This document shows positions 51,471 through 61,114 of a stretch of 64,000 nucleotides of DNA, one piece after another. The position numbers were made by a program, and so were the translations under genes. This stretch comes from Gloeocapsa sp. PCC 7428 (GTDB taxonomy: Bacteria > Cyanobacteriota > Cyanobacteriia > Cyanobacteriales > Chroococcidiopsidaceae), in NCBI RefSeq assembly GCF_000317555.1, contig NC_020051.1, positions 124,001 through 188,000 on the forward strand, in the 5' to 3' direction. Positions within the stretch are counted from its first letter, which is position 1; the number at the start of each line of letters is the position of its first letter. The notes beneath the pieces were generated by a model. The model searched no databases. It worked only from the letters and a program-made list of their open reading frames with translations, and was not told the DNA's origin.

Positions 51471-51510
51471 CGTTCGCGTAGCGTGCGCTTAGCGCATAGT
51501 GCGGGGTACT

Positions 51511-51939
51511 TCACGCTGGAACCTTATTGTCAGTTGAATGTAAGTTCTGGCTTACGGCATCAGTGTTGGGATATTGAAACTTTTTAGCTAAGACTTCGGC
51601 TGAGAAAGCTATTACCGCAGCAATTTCTGTTGGGTCTAGTCTAAGAATATCAGCTTTGATTTGTTCGGGCGTGCGGCTGTATTTTGTGCCACTAGATAGG
51701 TATTCGTCGAGAGAAACCTCGCTGTCTAGGTAGAGTAAGAGCGATTCAGCCGTGCCGCCAGTTGCTCGTGCCAGTCCTTTGAAGTTGTTTGAGTTTGGCT
51801 CTGGAAGATTTTTACCAGCAAGCCAACGCCCAATCGTCGGCTGAGACACACCAATCGCTCTACTCAAGCTGGTTTGGTTCCAGCCGGAACTCAACATTGA
51901 CTCAATTAACTCTATCAGTCGGTATTGGCGGTTTTCCAC
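51511..51939 (-). CDS. XRE-family HTH repressor
   Basis: The 142-residue protein has an N-terminal HTH of the Cro/XRE type: WNQTSLSRAIGVSQPTIGRW followed by LAGKNLPEPNSNNF (about 19-50). The C-terminal part has no recognised domain. It is divergent from the ParB-like gene and is the likely regulator of the 150-bp intergenic region, which contains TATAATGCATTATA (52039-52052) near the ParB-like start. Confidence 0.85.
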   Translation of the reverse strand: MENRQYRLIELIESMLSSGWNQTSLSRAIGVSQPTIGRWLAGKNLPEPNSNNFKGLARATGGTAESLLLYLDSEVSLDEYLSSGTKYSRTPEQIKADILRLDPTEIAAVIAFSAEVLAKKFQYPNTDAVSQNLHSTDNKVPA

Positions 51940-52089
51940 AGAGACTAGTTCGTGCTTTACGTGAATTTACGTATTTCTATTTTGTGACAAAGATCGATCA
52001 GTTCACAAGTTTGCGTTGCATTACATTTCCATCTAATAAATGTATAATGCATTATAAACTATACACTTGCATAAACTAAAGCTTTTAAG

Positions 52090-53445
52090 GTGAGAGAACC
52101 AAAGCAGGAGTTAGAGTCAATATTTCATAAATTGGTTCCCCTGGATCAATTAAAGCCACACCCCCGCAACACTAGCATTTACGGCGATGATGAAGACGTT
52201 TCTGATTTGGTTGATTTGATATCTTGCAGTGGATGGATTAAACCTTTAGTTGTTACTCCTTCAAGTATTATCATCAGCGGTCATCGGCGTTGGAAAGCTG
52301 CAATAAAACTCGGCCTTGAAACTGTCCCCTGTGTAGAGAGAGAATTTCCGGACGAGTTGGCAGAACTACAAGCACTACTATTAGAGAATGCTAGCCGCCA
52401 GAAGACCAATGAGCAGAAAGTAAGAGAAGGCAAGGCTTGGGAAAGTATCGAGTCAGAGTTAGCTAAAGCGCGAAAATTAGCTACCCAAAACAACAATACG
52501 GCTAGAGCAGAGTGGAAAAATTTTTCCACTCTGGTAAATGACTTTGGCAGGGTTCGCGATCGCATTGCACAACGGGTAGGACTTGGATCGGGGGTGACTT
52601 ACTCTAAAGCTGCCAAGGTAGTGGAGCTGATCGATCAATCAATAGATTTGGACGATTGCAAGCAGGCGGCAGCACTCCGTTTGATCCTCAACGAGCAGAG
52701 CATAAATGCTGCTTATAGAGTCATACGAGAATCAGTTGAGAAACGCCAATACGTCATAGATAAAATTGCTTCAGGGGAAGTGTCGGTCAAATGCGGGATT
52801 GCATTGCTTAAGTCCGATCGGCAACTTCCTAGTCCGAGTGTAGCAGCATCTACAGAAGCGGACGAGCAGGAGTTGTCTTCTTCGAGCGGTAATCGGGGCA
52901 AAGCAGCAAGCGATCGCGCAGACAATGACAACCCCTACAAGAGCTGCTGGAACTGTCATTGGAGGGGAGAATCTATTGATAACCAAACCATCTATTGCTA
53001 CCAGCACGGCACTCTCAACATGGTAGAAAAAGATGGATTTCAACGAGCGCTTGAATGCGAATACTGGCAAGAGCATACCATCTCCCACCATAAAGCAGAT
53101 TTTGGAAAAGGCGATAAACCGTTTGTTAAATATACCGTCTATCTTGCAGCCCAATTGGCAGAAGCTGTGCAACAAAGAGCTTATTCTACCAATAATTTAA
53201 CTATTGAGAAGTATATTCACTCACTCATCCTAGCTGATCTAGAGAAGGCTGACTCCAACGCTAATCATGACGGAGCCGTAATAGCTTCTGGGCTAGCAAA
53301 TGATTCTATAACAACCGAGCAACTCGTCCCCCAACAAGGTGACGCGGCTTCTGAATTGAATAGGAGCGAAACAAGCTCACCAATCTTATCCCCAGATCGA
53401 ATAGCTCCGTTGACGACTTTGCATTTCTCAAGAGAGCAAAACTGA
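52090..53445 (+). CDS. ParB-like nuclease-domain protein
   Basis: The 451-residue protein begins at a GTG (52090). Residues about 15-110 are a ParB/Srx-type domain: LVPLDQLKPHPRNTSIYGDD and PSSIIISGHRRWKAAIKLGL, then ENASRQKTNEQKVREGKAWE. It has a Cys-rich segment (SCWNCHWRGE...YCYQHG). The C-terminal part is likely helical. No ParA partner is adjacent, so it may be a regulator or a replication factor rather than a partition ParB. PRTRC cassettes include a ParB-related gene; the ubiquitin-like cassette ends 4 kb upstream, so a link is possible. Confidence 0.8.
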   Translation: MREPKQELESIFHKLVPLDQLKPHPRNTSIYGDDEDVSDLVDLISCSGWIKPLVVTPSSIIISGHRRWKAAIKLGLETVPCVEREFPDELAELQALLLENASRQKTNEQKVREGKAWESIESELAKARKLATQNNNTARAEWKNFSTLVNDFGRVRDRIAQRVGLGSGVTYSKAAKVVELIDQSIDLDDCKQAAALRLILNEQSINAAYRVIRESVEKRQYVIDKIASGEVSVKCGIALLKSDRQLPSPSVAASTEADEQELSSSSGNRGKAASDRADNDNPYKSCWNCHWRGESIDNQTIYCYQHGTLNMVEKDGFQRALECEYWQEHTISHHKADFGKGDKPFVKYTVYLAAQLAEAVQQRAYSTNNLTIEKYIHSLILADLEKADSNANHDGAVIASGLANDSITTEQLVPQQGDAASELNRSETSSPILSPDRIAPLTTLHFSREQN

Positions 53446-53648
53446 TGCGGAAACCAAACGATAATAGCATTTGTAAAAAGCTTCGACGAGTTTACAGCTT
53501 GGAATTAGACAAGCGTTACCGCCACCTATACGCGACTGGTGACTCTTGGCGAGTAGAGGAAATCTACGTAGCAGTTAAAGGTAAGCGGTGGACAAGCAAG
53601 GCAATACCTTGTAGCTGGCGATTGGTACTACAGTCATGTGCAAGTTGA
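53445..53648 (+). CDS. Small hypothetical protein coupled to the ParB-like gene
   Basis: The 67-residue protein has its ATG overlapping the ParB-like TGA (TGATG). It is basic: KKLRRVYSLELDKRYRHLYA. No domain recognised. It overlaps the next gene's frame by a few bases. Confidence 0.5.
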   Translation: MRKPNDNSICKKLRRVYSLELDKRYRHLYATGDSWRVEEIYVAVKGKRWTSKAIPCSWRLVLQSCAS

Positions 53649-53656
53649 GGAGTAGA

Positions 53657-55108
53657 ATGGAGATGGTGCGTAAAAGCATACCTGGCAGCAAGCCGAAGCA
53701 ATCAGCTACTAAAGGTGGAACCCGCCGCACGCGCTCAACTCGGCAAGTGGCTCAGAAACAGGATAGCAAAAAGCAACGTCAACTTACAGATAGACCTCAA
53801 ACTAGTCCCGATCTCTTTGTCAATTCAGCAACAACCAGTATGGCTTCAGCAATGCCAATTTGGGGAGCAAGTAGTATCCTGACGCAGAGGAAGGATTTAC
53901 CTTGGAGCGCCGATCCCAATGGTAAGCTGTGCTACGCCAAAGATGTTGAAAATGGTAAGGGAGTAGTCCTGTTTTGGGTAACGGAAGACCTGGAACATGA
54001 ATATCCAGCAACACTAGCAGGTGCTGCGGCTCTAGCTGTCATTGATACTTTTGACATTCGAGCAGCTTGTATGCACCTGATTTATGCTGCCCATGCTACG
54101 CAGTTGGATCGCCCTTGGGAACAGGAACTCGTCATAGACGATCGGCAAATCGAAGCTTATCTCGGTCTGCAAAAACGTACCGATAAAAACCGACAACAAA
54201 AGTTAGCACTAATTAAAGAAATCGCCCAACAACCTTGCAAAATTACAACTTATGTTTCCTGGCCCGCTCAAGGCAAAGCGAAAGGGTTTACTGTAGAGGA
54301 AGGTAGGCTTTGGCATTTATTAGGAATTCGTTACCACTATCAACAAGATTTATTTGGTAATAAAGAGCTAACAGGCATCACTTTTACTGTTCGAGCTGGG
54401 CTATGGGCAAAGTACTTTCTCAACGATGAAGGACGTAGAGATATTAGTGCTTACTGTCTGTGCGGCGAACTATCTAAAGCATTGCTGGAGGATATTATGA
54501 GCCTTTGGCAACATCGTGAAGGTGCCGCCCGATTGATGGTGTGGCTGCTCTTCAAATCTAAAATTGATCGGCAGAATCATCATGTAGCGCAGACTCTGAT
54601 GGAAATTGCCTACGGCTCTCAAAGAATTGAAGCGGCAAGACAAGATAGCCAACTTCGTAAAAAACTTGCTAATAGTTGGGACGAGAACTTGTTAGCCCTG
54701 CACGACAAAGGTTGGCAACTTTACTTTCACCCAGAAACCTACCCTCCACAGTTGCGACCTCCTGGTTTTGGGCGCAGCAACCCGAGCAGACCGAAAGGAT
54801 TCTTCGACCAACTTCTATCAGCACAGCTATGGATCGATCCTCCAGAAAGTTGGAAAAAAGATGCGATCGCTCCTAGACGAACTAGCGAACCTGAAATACA
54901 ACCAGTAGGATTACCAGTCCAGACAAAATATACTCTCACTGGTGCCCAAATCAAAGCTCGTAGAAAGGAAAAAGGTTGGAGTCAGCCAAAATTATCCGCA
55001 CTTAGCGGACTCAGCCAAGGCTTAATTTCTCTAATTGAGAACGAAAAGCGTTCCCTGACAAGTGAAAACCAAGAAATTTTGGAACGAACTTTTGCATTAA
55101 ATTCTTGA
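53657..55108 (+). CDS. Probable plasmid replication initiator with C-terminal HTH
   Basis: The 483-residue protein starts at ATG 53657 (GAGGAG four bases before); the frame also opens at 53636 and a further ATG lies at 53663. The C-terminal 60 residues are an XRE-type HTH (YTLTGAQIKARRKEKGWSQP, then KLSALSGLSQGLISLIENEK). The middle has winged-helix-like segments (DISAYCLCGELSKALLEDIM). Proteins of this size and layout are common near replication origins of cyanobacterial plasmids. The iteron-like repeats lie about 270 bp downstream, before the primase gene. I do not recognise a Rep signature directly, so the role follows from place and repeats. Confidence 0.55.
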   Translation: MEMVRKSIPGSKPKQSATKGGTRRTRSTRQVAQKQDSKKQRQLTDRPQTSPDLFVNSATTSMASAMPIWGASSILTQRKDLPWSADPNGKLCYAKDVENGKGVVLFWVTEDLEHEYPATLAGAAALAVIDTFDIRAACMHLIYAAHATQLDRPWEQELVIDDRQIEAYLGLQKRTDKNRQQKLALIKEIAQQPCKITTYVSWPAQGKAKGFTVEEGRLWHLLGIRYHYQQDLFGNKELTGITFTVRAGLWAKYFLNDEGRRDISAYCLCGELSKALLEDIMSLWQHREGAARLMVWLLFKSKIDRQNHHVAQTLMEIAYGSQRIEAARQDSQLRKKLANSWDENLLALHDKGWQLYFHPETYPPQLRPPGFGRSNPSRPKGFFDQLLSAQLWIDPPESWKKDAIAPRRTSEPEIQPVGLPVQTKYTLTGAQIKARRKEKGWSQPKLSALSGLSQGLISLIENEKRSLTSENQEILERTFALNS

Positions 55109-55768
55109 TCTTACTCGTCCGACGAAGGCTTCTAGAAGGTTGCTCGGAACGTCATGAGTCGAGCGCTCTGATTCCTGGCTAATTTTTGGCGATCGTTACA
55201 AAACCTATTACAAAACCTACAATTGCCCATGTACAGGGTTTTAAAGCACGCTTTTTGCTATTAGTCCCCTAGATATAGAGCTGTTATGAGAATCAACTTA
55301 TTTTAAAGCTGGGCTATAGCAATTACCACGCTCGACGCTAAAACTTCCAGATACCCAAGTTTGTAACATATTACAAATAACTCTAGAACCCCACCCCCCA
55401 AATTATTACAAACGGCTCTAGAACCCCCTACCCGAAAAATCTAGAACCCCACCCCCAAAGTCTCTAGAACCCCACCCCCAAATATAAGAGTTAGGTCACG
55501 ATAGAGCAAGCGTTTCAGGCATCGCTCGCTTCAGGTTGTAATAAAAACTATTACAAATCAGCTCGAAAAATGGCTCGGTATCAATAAAGGCATCTGTTAT
55601 AAAACCAAGAAGCACCTTTTTAAAGTCAAAGCCGAGACAGATGCAGCTCACTTAGCACCCCGACTTGGGAACAAGTTTTATCCCCGACTTCTCCGCGCAG
55701 AGCGGATTCAGGAGTCATGTTATTGCGATCACCTGCATTTGTCTTGGTTGCCAGCTAGGAGATTCGAG
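55109..55768. other. Origin-like intergenic region
   Basis: 660 bp without a supported gene. It contains four iteron-like repeats (55381-55482), several ATTACAAA words (55211, 55369, 55404, 55549 area) and strong AT stretches. Position between a putative initiator and a primase gene fits a plasmid replication origin. Confidence 0.6.
55381..55482. repeat. Four iteron-like direct repeats
   Basis: CTCTAGAACCCCACCCCC occurs at 55381 and 55462; variants start at 55416 (CTCTAGAACCCCCTACCC) and 55439 (ATCTAGAACCCCACCCCC). Start spacing is 35, 23 and 23 bp, and about two helical turns is usual for iterons. Confidence 0.7.
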
Positions 55769-58700
55769 ATGTTCCAGGAGTCCGAAAATCAGTTCGTCGC
55801 ATCACAAAAACCTTGCATTGATCGCAACCAAGCAACTGCTCATCTAGAAGCACTGGGTTATCAACCAGGGCATGCAGTTTACATCAGAGCATTTTTATCG
55901 AAGGAAGATCCCCGCTATGCTCCCAACACTGGACGTAAAGCCGAGCGCTTGAACTGGGAGCAAGTAGAACGTTGGCAAGCACAAGGATATGGCGTTTACA
56001 TCGTGGTGAATGGTGGGGGACATAAAGACGAAGACGTCAAGTCCTGCCGTGCGATCTTCTGTGAATTTGACGATCGCCCCATTGAAGATCAAATTAATTT
56101 TTGGCAAAACTTGGGGATACCGGAACCTTCATTACAAATTGCTACCCGCAAGTCAGTCCACACATATTGGGTATTTGACAAACCGATCGCCGTGGAACAA
56201 TGGCGAGAATTGCAAACGGCTCTCCTCACCTATACTGGTTCCGACCCAGCATTGAAAAATCCCAGTCGAGTGATGAGACTGGCTGGTTCTTACCATATTA
56301 AACCTGGGTGCGAACCAGTACGCTGCAACATCATTCACTGTGGAGACAAGCGTTATAGCTACGAGGAGCTACGCGCTGCTATTCCACTACCAAAACCGCC
56401 AGCGACTAAACTGCCACTGTTGCAACCGATTTGTGGATCTACACCTCAAGGACAACGCTATGAAGATATTCGGATTCCAGTTCTTGAATCAGTCCCCCTA
56501 GAAGCGTGCCTTTCCAAGGAATCTCGCCTACTACTTGAATCTGGAGTAAATGAAGGCAGCCGCAACGTATTGGGAGCTAAATTAGCCCGCGACCTCATCG
56601 GTACTGCTAATTATCTTCAAACTATCGGGCAGCATTTTAACGGCAACCCCCAGCAAATGCTGGAAGACTACGCTAACCGCTGCACCCCACCCTTACCTGC
56701 TTCTGAGGTAGATGCGATCTGGAAGTCAGCCGAAAAAGACCGCCCTGGTCCGAGCTGTCAACCAGAAGGAGTAGAGGCTTGTGTTAAAGCATGGTACTGG
56801 AAGCAGCACGTCAAACCAAATCGACAGCAGCAAGCTACCCAGAAAAGTCATAATCAGGTTTCTGGAAGAGGATTTGGTCATGGCAACGTTGGCAATACTG
56901 GGAAACCACCCGTTACTGCTGTAACTTTGTGCGATCGCATTAAAGAAATTCTCTCGCGGCACGAAACTGAATCAGCAGTTGCCAGCGCCTTGATGGACTT
57001 AGCTACTGCTACCGGACGGACGTATAACGAGATTAACTCTCTAGCTAGGATTGTTCGGGCTGAAGGCGAACTAGCCACCGAAGTCATTGCGGCAGTCCAG
57101 TCTTTTCAAGGAATACTCACCAGTTGTCGCAAGCGATTGGATATCGGGCGCTATTTGGACAAGGCATTAGCCGATCCGCTAGTGTCTATGGCAGCAGCGA
57201 TGCCCACCGCACCAGAGTACCTATTTAACACTTTTCTTGCCTCTAGTGCCTCGCGCATCGGCACGGCAGCAAGGGTTGTCATTAATCCAGAAGGTGGCTA
57301 CACGCAACCCTGTATTTTCTGGACGGCTAACGTCGCCCACAGCGGTCAAGCCAAAACTCCACCCCAACAGGCAATCCTCAAGCCGCTAGAGGAAATGGAA
57401 GCAGCAGCCAAAGAAATCCACGACATTCAAATGGAGGACTACGAAAATGACAAGGATGCTGAAAGCAAACCACCAGTGCGACAGCGGCGGTTGCTGAATA
57501 ACGTCACCACTTCCACCAAAATTCGCATTCATGACGAAAATCCACGCGGCTTGCTGGAATATCTGGACGAGTTAGTAGCAGACTACCAACGCTTAAACCA
57601 GTATAAGAGCGGTAAGGGCGATGACTTGCAACTAGAACTATCGTTTTGGAATGGTTCTGGCGGTAATTTCGACCGTCACGATGCGCGGCTATTTTTAGGT
57701 CGCGTTGCTTTGAGCAAGACGGGAACGTACCAATGGGATACGTTGGCGCGGTTAATGGCAGACGAAGTTAACTTCATTGCCAGCGGTTACTCGTCTCGGT
57801 TTCTCTACTGCTCGATTGTCGATGCACCAGCTAGGTATCTCGATCTATTGTCTTCTCGCTCTGCCAATACTCTCAAACAGAAGTTGCAGGAGTTGTATGG
57901 GGAATTAGAAAAACTGCCCCAAACCGACTACCTACTCTCCCACGAAGCTAAAGTGCTGTTCCAGGGGTGGAACCATACTTTGGTTAATGCTGAGATTGAG
58001 GAAGTGCATTTTGGGCTGTCGCTAGTATACGCCAAGATTGAGTCTTACACTGCCCGCATTGCTTTGTGGTTGCATCTAGTTAATGCCGTGCTACAAGGCG
58101 AACAGCCGCTGCCAGTTATTAGTGGCGAGACAATGCAATACGCAATTGAAATTGCCTCGTTCTATCTATGGCAGCACAAGCTGATTCATGCACACAACGC
58201 ACCTAACCGCCAGCTAGAGGGGCTTTTTCTCAAGGTACAAACTCAAGCAGAGAAGTTTTTTACTAAGTGTAGCAAGGGTGTAGGGGCATCGTTCCTCAAG
58301 ACGCGGATCAATGCCCTAAAAAACTGGGCAGTAGAAAAAATTCGCTGCTCAATTTTTCAGCCGTTAGCAGCAGCAGGTCACGGTCGGATTGAAGGTGAAG
58401 GCAGCGAGATGGTCTACATCCCCAACACTCAATCAGATGCCAATGATAAAGAATTGGTGGTTGTTGGTGGTAAGTTGGTGGCATCACCAATCGCTGAAAA
58501 CTTTACTAGTACTAACTTACAAACACTAATTGATGAAATTGATGGACAAGATGCCCATATTACTTCTCAGCAGCCGAGTGAAGCAATAACTCAAGAGGGC
58601 AACGCTTACGCCTCTCCCCACCGGACAGTTGCCTCAACGGGGGACACCCCCACACGGCACTGTCCTCACCAATTCACCAATTCAACTACCCAAAGCTTTG

Positions 58701-59215
58701 CTAATACTTGCACTCTTGCAGTTGGTGAGATCGCCAATTCATCACCAATCGCACCAATTGCACTCCTTCAAACAGAGTTGCCACAGCAAATACCAACTGC
58801 ACGAGAATTGGCAGCAAAAGTGTTGGGCTGTGCCACCTGGGTAGAGTTGGCACAACAGGTACGCAGTGCCAAAAAGCTGATGCAGGCTGCTAGTTGCATG
58901 AGTTCGCAGCAACGCGATCGCGTTGTTAACTTGTTAACCACACATTTGTGTTCTGCTCCCGATGCGCTTTCTCAGTTGGCTTGGATACCAGAAAAGCTGC
59001 GAGATGTTGTGTTGAAACAGTTAAGTTTTACGATTCGACAGCTAAGAAAGAGTGCAGAAAGTTTAGAACTTTATTGGGAGTACTTTTCTAATTGCCAGTT
59101 TGTTTCAGTGACGATTCAAGAAACAGGTCAACAGCGATGGAATTTTCAAACTCCTGATGGCAATACCATCTCTGTCTTTGATCTCAAGGTAATTGAGGCG
59201 ATCTCTCTTGCTTAA
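55769..59215 (+). CDS. Primase with DUF3987 helicase-like domain
   Basis: The 1148-residue protein starts at ATG 55769, with AGGAG seven bases upstream. Residues about 1-200 resemble a RepB-like archaeo-eukaryotic primase: ACRAIFCEFDD has an acidic ExDD pair near 100, then TRKSVHTYWVFDKP and PSRVMRLAGSYH. A middle region (about 470-800) matches DUF3987: YLFNTFLASSASRIGTAARV, VAHSGQAKTPPQQAILKPLE (Walker A-like) and further helicase-like segments. The C-terminal third has no recognised domain. It probably primes and unwinds the origin marked by the iterons just upstream. Long proteins of this kind are typical of mobile elements. Confidence 0.75.
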   Translation: MFQESENQFVASQKPCIDRNQATAHLEALGYQPGHAVYIRAFLSKEDPRYAPNTGRKAERLNWEQVERWQAQGYGVYIVVNGGGHKDEDVKSCRAIFCEFDDRPIEDQINFWQNLGIPEPSLQIATRKSVHTYWVFDKPIAVEQWRELQTALLTYTGSDPALKNPSRVMRLAGSYHIKPGCEPVRCNIIHCGDKRYSYEELRAAIPLPKPPATKLPLLQPICGSTPQGQRYEDIRIPVLESVPLEACLSKESRLLLESGVNEGSRNVLGAKLARDLIGTANYLQTIGQHFNGNPQQMLEDYANRCTPPLPASEVDAIWKSAEKDRPGPSCQPEGVEACVKAWYWKQHVKPNRQQQATQKSHNQVSGRGFGHGNVGNTGKPPVTAVTLCDRIKEILSRHETESAVASALMDLATATGRTYNEINSLARIVRAEGELATEVIAAVQSFQGILTSCRKRLDIGRYLDKALADPLVSMAAAMPTAPEYLFNTFLASSASRIGTAARVVINPEGGYTQPCIFWTANVAHSGQAKTPPQQAILKPLEEMEAAAKEIHDIQMEDYENDKDAESKPPVRQRRLLNNVTTSTKIRIHDENPRGLLEYLDELVADYQRLNQYKSGKGDDLQLELSFWNGSGGNFDRHDARLFLGRVALSKTGTYQWDTLARLMADEVNFIASGYSSRFLYCSIVDAPARYLDLLSSRSANTLKQKLQELYGELEKLPQTDYLLSHEAKVLFQGWNHTLVNAEIEEVHFGLSLVYAKIESYTARIALWLHLVNAVLQGEQPLPVISGETMQYAIEIASFYLWQHKLIHAHNAPNRQLEGLFLKVQTQAEKFFTKCSKGVGASFLKTRINALKNWAVEKIRCSIFQPLAAAGHGRIEGEGSEMVYIPNTQSDANDKELVVVGGKLVASPIAENFTSTNLQTLIDEIDGQDAHITSQQPSEAITQEGNAYASPHRTVASTGDTPTRHCPHQFTNSTTQSFANTCTLAVGEIANSSPIAPIALLQTELPQQIPTARELAAKVLGCATWVELAQQVRSAKKLMQAASCMSSQQRDRVVNLLTTHLCSAPDALSQLAWIPEKLRDVVLKQLSFTIRQLRKSAESLELYWEYFSNCQFVSVTIQETGQQRWNFQTPDGNTISVFDLKVIEAISLA

Positions 59216-59416
59216 GACCAACAGGAAGCCAGGATTGCTGCTCTTGAAACCAACAAGAGGTTTTTAGCCGATGCCTAATACAAGTAAACTACTACAGTAA
59301 AAATCGCAGTCTTAGAGGAACTTACCCAGAAGAGGAATGAGAACGACATTGGCTAGAAATCAAAGTCGATAAAGCTTTGAGTAAAGGCGGTCAGCGCTTG
59401 AGCAGCAAATAATGAG

Positions 59417-59728
59417 GTGAATTCGCATTCTTCAGAACCAGATTTATGTAACCAAAAATCTTTTGTAAATAGCACTTCGGATATTATCGAGCAGCTAAAA
59501 AAGCCTAAACCCGAAAAAGTTGTTAGTTCTTTCAATACTTATCAAGAAGCAAATGCATTCGTTATTGCTTTGTAGGATGAAGCCAAGACAAAATCTATGA
59601 AAGGTCAACGTGTAGAAGCTGTCTTTCTACTCGAATTTGGTATTGCTACTTGTAATGTTCTTGACGACCCTGTTTTAGAGCTAGCAATCAACAAGGAATT
59701 GGAATTTATCAAAGCTCAACTACGCTAA
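59417..59728 (+). pseudogene. Interrupted small ORF
   Basis: The same frame runs from GTG 59417 (VNSHSSEPDLCNQKSFVNST) to a TAG at 59573 and then on from DEAKTKSMKGQRVEAVFLLE to a stop at 59726, ending LEFIKAQLR. A fragment alone starting at ATG 59597 encodes 43 residues. A single stop in an otherwise open frame suggests recent inactivation. Family unknown. Confidence 0.5.
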
Positions 59729-59982
59729 AAAAGCAACGACCGCATTTTCAGCGTAACAATTAAATTTTTGTACAGACTAGTTTTCTTCTACAAAATTTCT
59801 TGACGTATGGGGTCTTGTCTACTTTTAGCACTCCGAGTTTTTAGACAACTCTAGAAATTACGACACTTGTGGGTTACATGCGCACAATTTTCATTGTTAT
59901 GTGCAATGTGCTTTCCCGACATCGCTGTTAGTGTAGTTTTCGTGAAAAAATAGTTATTGAGAACCTCAGTTCCAACGACTAA

Positions 59983-61059
59983 ATGTCTGAAACTGACCGA
60001 TTGGCGGCATCTAACAAGCAACTTGAGAGAACGAAAAACAAGGGCGAAAAGCAAAGCGAACCACAACAAAGGAAATCGCCCCACCGTGGTAGGCGCTCGC
60101 TTACCTCAGGTGGAGTGAAAAGTCTCAAACTTTTCGCGCCCGTACCTTCTACCCTGCACCCAGCATCGGTGTACTTGGCTTCTTTAAGTCAAGGCTCTAG
60201 AGCCACCATGCGTCGCAGCTTGAACGCGATCGCCTCTTTGCTAACTGATGGCGAGTGCGATGCCTTGACTTTAGATTGGTCTAATCTGAGCTACCAACAC
60301 ACGGCGGCAGTGCGGGCAATTCTTGTCGAGCGATTTGCTCCGGCAACGGCGAAAAAAATGGTGGCTGCCCTGCGGCGAGTGCTTAAAGAAGCGGCTAGAC
60401 TGGGGTTGATGAGTTACGAAGATTATGCTCGTGCCACTGATCTGCCGCGCATTGATACGCCGCCGCAGAAATTGAGAGGTCGTGCCCTCGCCAACAAGGA
60501 AATTGCCACTTTGCTAGATGAGTGCGATGAGGCTAACACTATCGCAATTCGAGATGCGGCAATATTAGCTATACTGCGCGGCGGTGGCATTCGTCGGCAG
60601 GAATTGACGCGGCTCAAACTGCAAGACTACAACTCCAGCACGGGTGAATTAGAGATTTGCTCTGCTAAGCGCAAGTCATACAGAACTGTTTATTTGCCCG
60701 CAGCCGCAGTTAAGTTGGTAGAAGCGTGGCTTGAAATCCGAGGACGCAAGAGAGGGGCGTTGATCTGCCCCGTGCGTAAGGGAGGGCAAGTAGAACTGCG
60801 ACATATGTCGGGGGATGCCGTGTTGAAGATCGTCAAAAAGCTCTCTGTGCGGGCAGGAGTGGAAGAATTTTCTCCCCACGACTTCCGCCGAACTTTCTGT
60901 TCGGACTTGCTGGATGGGGGGATTGACGTGTTTACCGTGCAAAAGCTAGCAGGTCACTCCTCGCCCCTAACGACATCAAAGTACGACCGGCGGGGAGACC
61001 AAACCAAGCGCCAGGCAGTCGAACGGTTGTTTTTTCCTCAGCCAGAACCTGATGGCTGA
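59983..61059 (+). CDS. Tyrosine recombinase (XerC/D-type integrase)
   Basis: The 358-residue protein has a basic N-terminus, a SAM-like N-terminal domain, and the catalytic set: R204 (GGIRRQEL), H299-x2-R302 (SPHDFRRTFCSD), H325 (LAGHSSP) and Y334 (TSKYDRRGD). All residues for the tyrosine recombinase reaction are present. Such enzymes resolve plasmid multimers or integrate mobile elements. It is followed by a second, degenerate integrase-like gene on the opposite strand and by repeats of a 14-bp motif. Confidence 0.9.
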   Translation: MSETDRLAASNKQLERTKNKGEKQSEPQQRKSPHRGRRSLTSGGVKSLKLFAPVPSTLHPASVYLASLSQGSRATMRRSLNAIASLLTDGECDALTLDWSNLSYQHTAAVRAILVERFAPATAKKMVAALRRVLKEAARLGLMSYEDYARATDLPRIDTPPQKLRGRALANKEIATLLDECDEANTIAIRDAAILAILRGGGIRRQELTRLKLQDYNSSTGELEICSAKRKSYRTVYLPAAAVKLVEAWLEIRGRKRGALICPVRKGGQVELRHMSGDAVLKIVKKLSVRAGVEEFSPHDFRRTFCSDLLDGGIDVFTVQKLAGHSSPLTTSKYDRRGDQTKRQAVERLFFPQPEPDG

Positions 61060-61114
61060 TACTTGTTTGCCGCTGTTGAGGTCTGCCTAAAAGCTAGACC
61101 GACTAGCCCAAATA

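Larger units (their letters stand above)
50796..51510. other. Intergenic region with transposon remnant
   Basis: 715 bp without an intact gene. It holds the end of a TnpB gene (51141-51413) and the start of an IS605-type right-end sequence. About 51470-51500 contains GCGTAGCGTGCGCTTAGCGC, a kind of short repeat common in Nostoc-type cyanobacteria. Confidence 0.5.

Noticed and set aside
55381-55482. Repeats as a CRISPR array
   Set aside because: The unit is about 18-21 bp, spacers are 2-17 bp and there are no cas genes; iterons fit better.
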